From the NCBI GenBank assembly GCA_002348535.1, contig DEBL01000063.1:1-14940 (forward strand): 14,940 nt of DNA, written 5' to 3'. A model generated the notes under the pieces. The model saw only the letters and a program-made list of their open reading frames with translations. It was not told where the DNA came from and did no database searches. Source of the DNA: Deltaproteobacteria bacterium UBA2957 (lineage in GTDB: Bacteria; Myxococcota_A; UBA796). Below, piece after piece: positions 6,379 to 12,605 of the stretch. The first letter of the stretch is position 1, and the number at the start of each line of letters is the position of its first letter. A program made the position numbers and the translations under genes.

Positions 6379-6738
6379 ATGGCCGGATCAATGCGAATGG
6401 AAAGAGTGGCCCGTCAAGTGCAGATGGCGCTGGCGGATGTCTTGATCGGAGGGTTGAAAGATCCTCGGTATCAACATGTGACGGTGACCCACGTGAAGGT
6501 GAGCCCGGATCTCCGACACGCTGATGTGCGCTTTATGCCTCTCGGCCAGCAAGGCGATGCGGATGAACTCTGTCGAATCCTGAATGCAGCATCCGGCTAC
6601 CTTCAACGTGAGGTCGGCAAGCGTATTCGCATGAAATACACGCCCCGGTTTCGGTTTCACATCGACACTCAGGGTGAGCACGCATTGGCGATGGACGCGT
6701 TGCTCTCGTCGATTCGACTGGACTTGGACGAAGAATGA
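6379..6738 (+). CDS. rbfA: Ribosome-binding factor A
   Basis: 119 residues from the ATG at 6379 (MAGSMRMERVARQVQMALAD). The KH-type fold of RbfA is recognised by DPRYQHVTVTHVKVSPDLRH, ADVRF, and LNAASGYLQREVGKRIRMKY followed by TPRFRFHID. RbfA binds immature 30S subunits and helps 16S rRNA 5'-end processing and cold adaptation. The reading frame is open upstream to 6307, but those residues do not look like RbfA and would overlap the divergent gene. Other Met codons at 6391 and 6397 are possible. No Shine-Dalgarno sequence is evident. The usual upstream partner infB is absent. The stop codon overlaps the truB start (ATGA), so the two are translationally coupled. Confidence 0.95.
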   Translation: MAGSMRMERVARQVQMALADVLIGGLKDPRYQHVTVTHVKVSPDLRHADVRFMPLGQQGDADELCRILNAASGYLQREVGKRIRMKYTPRFRFHIDTQGEHALAMDALLSSIRLDLDEE

Positions 6739-7697
6739 TTTCGGGCTTCCTAGTGGTGGACAAGCCTGCTGGGATCACGAGCCACGATGTGGTTTCTGTT
6801 TTGAGGAAGTTGCTGGGGCTCAAAAAGGTGGGGCACACGGGCACCCTCGATCCCTTCGCCACGGGTGTCTTGCCGATGGCCATTGGGTCGTCAACCCGAC
6901 TCATCCAGTTTCTTGATGAGAGCAAAAAGGTATACGTGGGGCGGATACAACTGGGACACTCAACCGACACAGGGGACCACACCGGGATGATCACAGACAC
7001 TCAGCCTGTGCCCGAACTGTCTATAAATTCTGTACAGTCGGTCGCGGCGGCCTTGGAGGGAGAACAAATGCAGATCCCGCCTCGGTTCTCTGCCGTGAAG
7101 GTCAAAGGTAAGGCCTTGTACAAATACGCACGGGAAGGCCAAACAGTGGAGGCGGCGGCCCGACCCATCGTGGTTCATCGACTCAAGGTGGTGAGGGTCG
7201 GTCAGGACTGGATCGATGTTCGAGTTGTCTGTTCACGTGGAACGTATGTCCGGGTTTTGGCTGAAGATCTCAGTCGGGAGTTGGGTACTATAGGGCACCT
7301 GTCATCCCTTCGACGCATGGCAAGCGGCCCATTCAATTTAGCGGGCAGCATTGATTTTGAGGCGCTTTCGATGATCGCTGCTCAACGGCCTGACTGGCCG
7401 CGTGTACTCCGACCGAAGAGGAATGAATCTCGCATTGACTGGACTGATTTGGACGGGCGGCGAGCCGCATTAGTGCCGCGGTTCATGTCGGCTGAAGTAG
7501 CGTTGTCGCACCTCCCGAGGGTTGAACTGGACCGCGGCAACCTCGACAGTCTTAAACTTCGCGGTAGAACCGAGGTTGGCCCGTTCGATGTGGTCGATGG
7601 TGCCCACTGGCTCGCGTATGATGGAGCGACCCTTCTTGGGGTGATGGTGAAGTCGGGCGATCAGCATCGGGTCGCCCGGATGCTGCCAAGGGACTGA
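6735..7697 (+). CDS. truB: tRNA pseudouridine(55) synthase
   Basis: 320 residues beginning MISGFLVVDKPAGITSHDVV. TruB isomerises U55 in the T-loop of tRNAs. Motif II, KVGHTGTLDPFATGVLP, is at 31-47 with catalytic Asp39. YVGRIQLGHSTDTGD, IPPRFSAVKVKGKALYKYAR and CSRGTYVRVLAEDLSRELG are all in the standard order. After about residue 225 comes a divergent C-terminal domain (PUA-like position). Overall length is normal for the family. The start ATG overlaps the rbfA stop by ATGA. Its stop is one base from the stop of the convergent dedA-like gene, and no hairpin separates them. Confidence 0.96.
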   Translation: MISGFLVVDKPAGITSHDVVSVLRKLLGLKKVGHTGTLDPFATGVLPMAIGSSTRLIQFLDESKKVYVGRIQLGHSTDTGDHTGMITDTQPVPELSINSVQSVAAALEGEQMQIPPRFSAVKVKGKALYKYAREGQTVEAAARPIVVHRLKVVRVGQDWIDVRVVCSRGTYVRVLAEDLSRELGTIGHLSSLRRMASGPFNLAGSIDFEALSMIAAQRPDWPRVLRPKRNESRIDWTDLDGRRAALVPRFMSAEVALSHLPRVELDRGNLDSLKLRGRTEVGPFDVVDGAHWLAYDGATLLGVMVKSGDQHRVARMLPRD

Positions 7698-7698
7698 A

Positions 7699-8295
7699 TT
7701 AATCTTTGACCCCAAGCGCTCGGCGTTCACGTTGATACTGGATGATTCGCAGTGCGATCATAAATCCAGCCATCACAGCGAGGACGAGGACACCGTTTCG
7801 GAATCGCTCGAGCCAATGGATGACATCAGCGAGGTCTTTCCAGTAGTAGTAGCCGAGCCACGTAAACACGTTGGTTGTGATCAGTGCAGCGCTGCCGTCA
7901 ATCAGCAAGAAGCGTTTAATCGGCATTCCACTGGCTCCGGCGATGAAGAAGCAGGGAAGTCGAAAACCCGGAAGCTGACGACAAATCAGGATGGTACGGT
8001 CGCCGAATCGCTCATAGAATCGCTGAAGCCGAGCGACCTGTTTCTTGCCTGCGACCCGCGAGAGAAACCCTCCCGGCTGGAGTCCGACTCGACGGCCCAT
8101 CGCCCAAGCGACACAGTCGCCGAGGACCACCCCCGTGTAGCCAACCAAGAGTGCCTCGTAGACCGTCGATTGGCCCATGCCCGCGATCATGCCTCCAGCC
8201 AACAGGCTTACATCTTCGGGGATCGGGTTGCCAGCCGGCGTCGTGATCAACGCGATGAATACTGCGACAAGGCCGTATGTTTCGAAAAAGTCCAC
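7699..8295 (-). CDS. DedA / SNARE-associated (VTT) family inner-membrane protein
   Basis: 198 residues from a GTG with GGAG five bases upstream. Signature elements of DedA proteins are present: PIPEDVSLLAGG (24-35) with the conserved acidic residue in a re-entrant segment, GDCVAWAMGRRVG (59-71), RFGDRTILICRQLPGFRLPCFFIAG (96-120) with the conserved Arg and PGxR, and several hydrophobic helices up to 185. DedA-family proteins are membrane transporters or scramblases that move lipid carriers and phospholipids such as undecaprenyl phosphate. The specific substrate cannot be told from sequence. Its tail ends in a basic cytoplasmic segment. It converges on truB and diverges from tsaE. Confidence 0.92.
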   Translation of the reverse strand: MDFFETYGLVAVFIALITTPAGNPIPEDVSLLAGGMIAGMGQSTVYEALLVGYTGVVLGDCVAWAMGRRVGLQPGGFLSRVAGKKQVARLQRFYERFGDRTILICRQLPGFRLPCFFIAGASGMPIKRFLLIDGSAALITTNVFTWLGYYYWKDLADVIHWLERFRNGVLVLAVMAGFMIALRIIQYQRERRALGVKD

Positions 8296-8316
8296 GCGGG
8301 CTCCGGAGGGTCTTAG

Positions 8317-8345
8317 GATTTACTCCGCATGGCTGTGGATAGCAA
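8317..8345 (-). promoter_or_regulatory. Possible promoter of the dedA-like gene
   Basis: Minus strand TTGCTA (8340-8345, four of six to TTGACA), 17 bases, then TAAATC (8317-8322, three of six to TATAAT). The implied start near 8310 gives a short leader that includes the GGAG before the GTG start. Weak match judged by eye. Confidence 0.25.
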
Positions 8346-8409
8346 TCCGTCAGTATGATGTGCAAATTCTGTACAGTGCGATTCCAGCGCACTCGGATAG
8401 GGCACTGCC

Positions 8410-8877
8410 ATGCATGTATTCCACTTGTCTTCCGCCGAAGAAACTCATGCGCTTGGTCATGCGCTTGGCCGGGTCGCGCGTGCCGGCGTGGTCGTTGCAC
8501 TGCATGGGGAACTGGGTGCCGGCAAGACCACCTTCAGTCAAGGCGTGGGGCACGGGCTTGGTGTGAAGAAACCAATCGTTAGCCCGACATTCATTTTAAT
8601 GACCGAATACGACGATGGCCGTCTCCCAATGCTGCATGCCGATGCCTACCGTCTCGACGCCCATGAAGTGCCCGACATGGGTCTTGACGAAGCCCTTGAG
8701 GTGTGGGCGGGTGTGGCGCTTGTTGAATGGGCGTCTCGCGTGTCCGAACACCTGCCCGCGGAGTATCTCAGCATTCACTTTCGTCACACAGGCGCTGGCC
8801 GTACTGCCGAGGTTCATGCGAAGGGGGACCTGCACAGCGCGGTAATGACCGATTGGACCCAGCAATATGGAGTCTAA
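8410..8877 (+). CDS. tsaE: tRNA threonylcarbamoyladenosine biosynthesis ATPase TsaE
   Basis: 155 residues. The P-loop GELGAGKTT (33-41) is followed by SPTFILMTEYDDGRLPMLHADAYRLD (58-83) and the GVALVEWASRV segment (101-111), the three diagnostic TsaE blocks. TsaE is the ATPase that works with TsaB and TsaD to make t6A at position 37 of ANN-decoding tRNAs. It is normally essential and cytoplasmic. AGGG eight bases before the ATG is a modest ribosome-binding site. The last four codons overlap the start of the HhH protein (11 bases), implying co-translation. A TATGAT at 8354-8359 may be a -10 element, though no good -35 goes with it. Confidence 0.95.
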   Translation: MHVFHLSSAEETHALGHALGRVARAGVVVALHGELGAGKTTFSQGVGHGLGVKKPIVSPTFILMTEYDDGRLPMLHADAYRLDAHEVPDMGLDEALEVWAGVALVEWASRVSEHLPAEYLSIHFRHTGAGRTAEVHAKGDLHSAVMTDWTQQYGV

Positions 8878-9262
8878 GTCTCTGGCAGTCACGGTGGTCG
8901 GTATTCTGCTCGGCGTCTGGATGATTCGTTGGCAGGACTACACAGTGGCGACTGCGCAGATGCGGCAGGTTGGTCCGTCCACTTGGGCATGGGTAGCCTC
9001 TGGCACCGCGCGCGCTGTGGTTGATCTGGGGGCCAGCGAGACGCCTTGGACCGCGCTGGGCAAGAGGGTGCCATTAAACACCGCGTCCATCGAGGGCCTA
9101 CAGCAGGTGAATGGAATTGGTCCATCGAGGGCTGCGGCAATCACTGAATACGTTGCCATAAATGGTCATTTTCAGACAGTTTCTGACTTGGTCAATGTAA
9201 AAGGGATCGGGCCAAAAACCGTTCATCGGGTGGCTCCCTATGTCTGGACCAACACAAACTGA
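8867..9262 (+). CDS. Membrane-anchored ComEA-like helix-hairpin-helix protein
   Basis: 131 residues. One N-terminal hydrophobic segment, LAVTVVGILLGVWM (6-19), anchors the protein. A linker of about 45 residues leads to a C-terminal ComEA-type domain opening VPLNTASIEGL (68-78). It has two helix-hairpin-helix motifs, VNGIGPSRAAAI (81-92) and VKGIGPKTVHRV (111-122). ComEA binds double-stranded DNA outside the inner membrane during natural transformation, and the anchor plus tandem HhH fits that. However, no other competence gene is in the window and the long linker is not typical, so ComEA-like is all that can be claimed. It starts inside the tsaE 3' end. Confidence 0.85.
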   Translation: MESKSLAVTVVGILLGVWMIRWQDYTVATAQMRQVGPSTWAWVASGTARAVVDLGASETPWTALGKRVPLNTASIEGLQQVNGIGPSRAAAITEYVAINGHFQTVSDLVNVKGIGPKTVHRVAPYVWTNTN

Positions 9263-9368
9263 AGGCTTTTCGGCGCGGTAATTGTGATTCTGTTAAGGTG
9301 CACACATTCCTGTTCCGGTGATAGTGTTTCAACATCGAACTGGTGCAGGAATCAAGGAGATCAGCCTG

Positions 9369-9815
9369 ATGTTGGAGAATCTTTCGTTCGTACTGCTTGG
9401 ACTCTCGGTGGTTGTTGCCGCCTTGTCCTACATTGGTGCGCACAACTCTCCGGTTCCCATGCCGAACATCTCAAAGGCCGGATGCACGGTCGCGATGGGC
9501 ATGTTTCTGGGCGGGGCCGCGCTGGGTATGTATCCCCCCGTCGCGCATTTCAACGAATGTGCCGACCGGTGTGACGTTGCGCTTGACGACATGGAAGGCG
9601 AGCACGGGGAGTTTGACGAGTTCGTAAGCCCGGGTCGGGTCGACTACAAGGCCTGCCATAAGGGGGCCCGAGAGGCTGACTCGAAGGCCAAGTTAGCGGC
9701 TGCGGAGGCGGGTGATCCGTCTTCCTTCACGCCGGCAGATCCGGAAGTCATCGAGGACCGGTGCATGACTGCAGCGGTTGAACGCTGCACCGTCACTTGC
9801 TTTGAGAGCCGGTAA
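9369..9815 (+). CDS. Small two-TM protein with a six-cysteine C-terminal domain
   Basis: 148 residues from an ATG nine bases after AAGGAG. An in-frame ATG at 9318 would add 17 residues but has no comparable site. Hydrophobic segments at 5-24 (LSFVLLGLSVVVAALSYIGA) and 38-58 (one Cys, Gly-rich) form a hairpin. The remaining 90 residues are acidic and helical with six Cys at 64, 68, 96, 132, 140 and 144. Two pairs are CX3C (CADRC and CTVTC), suggesting disulfide-linked helices; if so, the tail would be on the periplasmic side. I do not recognise the family. The gene lies 106 bases after the HhH gene and converges on bioD with 19 bases between the stops. Confidence 0.75.
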   Translation: MLENLSFVLLGLSVVVAALSYIGAHNSPVPMPNISKAGCTVAMGMFLGGAALGMYPPVAHFNECADRCDVALDDMEGEHGEFDEFVSPGRVDYKACHKGAREADSKAKLAAAEAGDPSSFTPADPEVIEDRCMTAAVERCTVTCFESR

Positions 9816-9834
9816 CTGAGCCGAGTGGACTCGA

Positions 9835-10482
9835 TTAAAGGCCAAGAGCTGTGATGAGTTCGAGGCCCACCGTTGCTTTCGTGTCGGCATCCACTGCGCC
9901 CATCACCGCGATCGGTATATCGGGACCAATCCACCGTTGGATGTCAGCCACATTCCATTTTTGAATCGGCGTCATCGCACCTGCACCGCTGTTGATGATT
10001 ACGCCAGCGACTGTCAGCCCACAGGCTCGCACGGCTTCAGTCGTCAACAGAGTGTGGTTGAGCATTCCGAGGCGATTTGCCGCCACGATGATCACGGGTA
10101 ACTTGAGACGCATGGCGAGATCTTCGATGGTCAGGCTGGCCGTGAGCGGCACAGCCCATCCCCCCACGCCCTCAACCAGTAAGGGGTCGCCCTGCTGGGC
10201 CTTCATCCAATCCATGAAGCCGTCATCATCAAGTTCGATGTTCGCTTCCATTGCGGCCCGCTCCGGCGATGCCGGTTCAGGAAAGCAGGCGAACACCTTT
10301 GGGGAATGACCGGCGGCAGAACCAATGGTTTCCGCATCCTCTCCGGGCGGGGCGGATCCGGTCGCCAGTGGCTTGACTGCAGACGGGTGACGGCCTTGGG
10401 CTCGAAATGCAGCTGCTAGGCACGCTGTGACCATGGTTTTACCGACCTCAGTATCGGTCCCGGTGATGAAAAGTCCCGTCAT
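9835..10482 (-). CDS. bioD: Dethiobiotin synthetase
   Basis: 215 residues. P-loop GTDTEVGKT (8-16) at the very N-terminus, VKPLATG (36-42) with the conserved Lys, VEGVGGWAVPL (103-113), and AANRLGMLNHTLLTTEA (134-150) are the BioD blocks. BioD carboxylates 7,8-diaminononanoate with CO2 and ATP to make dethiobiotin, the penultimate biotin step. Its length matches the family. The start overlaps the stop of the metallo-hydrolase gene by ATGA, so it is the last gene of that operon. No other bio gene is present here, so the rest of the pathway must be elsewhere. Confidence 0.94.
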   Translation of the reverse strand: MTGLFITGTDTEVGKTMVTACLAAAFRAQGRHPSAVKPLATGSAPPGEDAETIGSAAGHSPKVFACFPEPASPERAAMEANIELDDDGFMDWMKAQQGDPLLVEGVGGWAVPLTASLTIEDLAMRLKLPVIIVAANRLGMLNHTLLTTEAVRACGLTVAGVIINSGAGAMTPIQKWNVADIQRWIGPDIPIAVMGAVDADTKATVGLELITALGL

Positions 10483-11306
10483 GATTCTTTGGCACTGAAC
10501 TGTTTGTTGTTGTCTACAACCGCTCGGTTTTGGGCGACCAACCAGTTGAGGTGTGTGAGGACCTGTCGGGCCGCAACGGGCATGAATGCGTCGGGCACCT
10601 GTGTTCCATAGATTCTGTTAGCAATCGTCAAAGGAGATGCTGTACCGATCTCGGCGAGGCTCTTGGCGATTTGTTCCGTTCGGGTATGTCGGTGGTTGAT
10701 GTACTCGTTTAGACAGCCGACGGCATTGTCGATCACTGGGCCGTGGGCGGGCAGAAGGCGTTTTGGCTGCAGGTCTCGAAGCAGATTTAGACTGTGCAAA
10801 TACAGGCCAAGGTCGCCTTCTGGAGGATCGAGCAATATCGTCCCGATCCCCGCCACCATGTCGCCCATGACCAGTGTGGAGATACCCGGATTGTGAAGGC
10901 AGATGTGTCCCGACGCATGGCCGGGCGTATGAAATACCCGCCAGAACCCGGCGTCTGTGGCCAACACGTCATCTTCCGTGAGGGTGTCATCCACGTCGAA
11001 GTCGATACGTTGCTGCGTGAGCGGGTGGGCTGCTATTCGTGCGCCCGTTGTCGATTTCAGAGCGATTGCGCCGCTGATGTGGTCCGCATGATGATGAGTG
11101 AGCACGATCCGTTCAACCAGTACAGTCTCCAGAATGTAGTCAAGCCGTTCCTGCTCGTCAGGGTAAGGGCTGCCCGGGTCGACCACGGTCACATGGTGTT
11201 CTCCCAGAATCCATACATTGGTATGCGTAGCAGGCGGAAGGGTCGGCGTTCGGACCGGGATGCACCGGACACCGTCGGTGATGAATTGGAAGTCCGGTAC
11301 AGTCAT
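10479..11306 (-). CDS. Metallo-beta-lactamase-fold hydrolase (LACTB2-like)
   Basis: 275 residues. The metal ligands are complete: HHHADH (71-76, giving HxHxDH), His130 in HTPGHASGH, Asp149 in VMGDM, and His188 in LLPAHGPV. The spacing and the C-terminal helical region (195-275), with VAARQVLTHLNWLVAQN near the end, match the LACTB2/glyoxalase-II-like subgroup, whose members act on RNA or on thioesters and nucleotides. Substrate here is unknown. It lacks a signal peptide, so it is cytoplasmic. The ATG overlaps the stop of the 28-residue TM microprotein (ATGA), and no Shine-Dalgarno sequence precedes it, so translation probably depends on coupling. Confidence 0.92.
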   Translation of the reverse strand: MTVPDFQFITDGVRCIPVRTPTLPPATHTNVWILGEHHVTVVDPGSPYPDEQERLDYILETVLVERIVLTHHHADHISGAIALKSTTGARIAAHPLTQQRIDFDVDDTLTEDDVLATDAGFWRVFHTPGHASGHICLHNPGISTLVMGDMVAGIGTILLDPPEGDLGLYLHSLNLLRDLQPKRLLPAHGPVIDNAVGCLNEYINHRHTRTEQIAKSLAEIGTASPLTIANRIYGTQVPDAFMPVAARQVLTHLNWLVAQNRAVVDNNKQFSAKES

Positions 11307-11389
11307 TGGGAGGAGACCACTGCATAAATAATGGGTACACTAAGCAGGATGAGCCCCACAATAAAACCCCGCAGTTCATTCATGCTCAT
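11303..11389 (-). CDS. 28-residue single-TM microprotein, translationally coupled
   Basis: A short frame starting MSMNELRGFIVGLILLS and ending in SSQ. Residues 8-25 form one uninterrupted hydrophobic segment with a Pro, preceded by Glu and Arg, so it should insert in the inner membrane as a single helix. Its ATG uses the last base of the pseudokinase stop (TGATG at 11391-11387). Its TGA overlaps the start of the metallo-hydrolase (ATGA at 11306-11303). Filling exactly the gap between two genes with both ends overlapping is strong evidence that it is translated. The second Met (residue 3) is an alternative start. Function is unknown; the pseudokinase also ends in a TM helix, so the two may pair in the membrane (inference). 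Confidence 0.7.
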   Translation of the reverse strand: MSMNELRGFIVGLILLSVPIIYAVVSSQ

Positions 11390-12567
11390 CAGACGACCAT
11401 CAGCACATACACTGCACCCAGTGCAAGCATGAGGCTGCCCAGCAAGGTGCCTGCGATCTCGCTCGGTAGGTAGCGGACTGCTGCCGGGGGTCCGGGCGGT
11501 TCGGGGGGAGTCAGCGATGTCGGCTGGGTTTCTGGGACCGTCTCTACGGACCAAGGCGATCCGTTGACCTCCGCGCCCATTGAACGCTCGGGTGCAGGCG
11601 CATCCAGAAAGGATGGAACTTCCGTTGTTGAACTTGGAAGGGGAGGTGGCGTACCGCTGCGGGTTGCGTTGCGTTCTGGTCGAACTGTTGTGAGATGATG
11701 GCCTTGGGCCATGACCGAGGAGGCGAGGGACCGTCGGTTGACCGTCCCGCCGATCTTTCGGCCCGTTGCCAAGAGGGATTTCAAGAGTTGATGGTTCTGT
11801 GCGAACCGCTGGTCCGGGTCTGGGGCCAGCATGGTCATGAGCGACTCGGCCAGCTCTGGGTGTTGCTCGACTACGCGCTGAACCCAATAGGTGACGTCGC
11901 CCTCCCGCACAGCATCATCCACATTCGCTGCACCGGTATACAAGCGTTCACCGGCGATCATCTCAACCATGATCGAGCCGAGTGTCCACTGGTCGGAGTT
12001 GGGCGTGGCGGTCATGCCTGATGCGACCTCCGGGGGGGTGTAGGCGGGGTGGCGGCCCCGGGGAATGCATCCAAAACCGACCAAGACCAGTTCACCGTGA
12101 GGTGTGATTCGAATCCGTTGCGGTCCGAGGTGGCCGTGGACTATCTTCATGCCCGCAGGTCCGTTCATGCTGTGCGCATGACGGAGGCCGTGCGCCACCT
12201 CGATGGCAATGTCGAGCGCGCTGCTGATGTTCAGCTGAATGAGGCCATCATTTCGCGCTTGAATGACATCGGACAACGATGCGCCCGTGTAGTACGACAT
12301 CGCAATGGCAGACTCATCTGGGTAATGACCATATGCACGAGGAACTCGCGGGTTGTCCATTGCCCGTAGCGTCTCGTATTCGTTGCGAATGGCCTTGCTG
12401 ACTCCCGAGTCCAAAGGGTTATTGGCCACCCGCATGCACACCTCGTGGGGTGGTCGAACGCCGTGCGAGCGCACGGCGCGGTACAGGCGCGTTCCGGCGC
12501 CTTCCCCCAAGCATTCCGCGAGTGTAAAAGGACCGATTTTTCGGGCTTGAGTCACCGCAGGATTCAT
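11389..12567 (-). CDS. Membrane-anchored Ser/Thr pseudokinase
   Basis: 392 residues from the ATG at 12567; a TTG at 12585 would add six. Residues 12-266 are a eukaryotic-type kinase fold: glycine-rich loop GEGAGT (22-27), an APE-like PPE (178-180), SDQWTLGSIMVEMIAG with Asp192, and DPDQR with Arg254. The catalytic residues are missing. The beta-3 Lys is Arg46 (VCMRV). The HRDLKxxN loop reads HGHLGPQR (His146 for Asp, Gly for Lys, Arg151 for Asn). DFG reads GFG (Gly164 for Asp). It should be unable to phosphorylate and probably binds Mg-ATP poorly. A Pro/Ser/Thr-rich linker (about 300-365) leads to a single C-terminal TM helix (368-391), so the domain faces the cytoplasm. It follows icmF by 38 bases and is coupled to the TM microprotein by TGATG. 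Confidence 0.9.
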   Translation of the reverse strand: MNPAVTQARKIGPFTLAECLGEGAGTRLYRAVRSHGVRPPHEVCMRVANNPLDSGVSKAIRNEYETLRAMDNPRVPRAYGHYPDESAIAMSYYTGASLSDVIQARNDGLIQLNISSALDIAIEVAHGLRHAHSMNGPAGMKIVHGHLGPQRIRITPHGELVLVGFGCIPRGRHPAYTPPEVASGMTATPNSDQWTLGSIMVEMIAGERLYTGAANVDDAVREGDVTYWVQRVVEQHPELAESLMTMLAPDPDQRFAQNHQLLKSLLATGRKIGGTVNRRSLASSVMAQGHHLTTVRPERNATRSGTPPPLPSSTTEVPSFLDAPAPERSMGAEVNGSPWSVETVPETQPTSLTPPEPPGPPAAVRYLPSEIAGTLLGSLMLALGAVYVLMVV

Positions 12568-12605
12568 CCGTGTGTTGAAGTCCAAGACAGCCTACCACTC
12601 AGGGC

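Noticed and set aside
7732..8316. Plus-strand 194-codon frame opposite the dedA-like gene
   Set aside because: The minus-strand DedA signature is clear; the plus frame is charged, repetitive in Ser/Asp and motif-free.
7025..8377. Identical 14-mer AAATTCTGTACAGT at 7025-7038 and 8364-8377, containing palindromic CTGTACAG (considered as a LexA-like operator)
   Set aside because: One copy is inside truB. A 14-base match between any two places in 15 kb is roughly expected by chance, and it does not fit a LexA consensus I can name with confidence.
11390..11887. Longer frame leading into the 28-residue microprotein
   Set aside because: This part is Arg/Pro-rich out-of-frame reading of the pseudokinase gene; the microprotein's own ATG at the TGATG junction is the plausible start.
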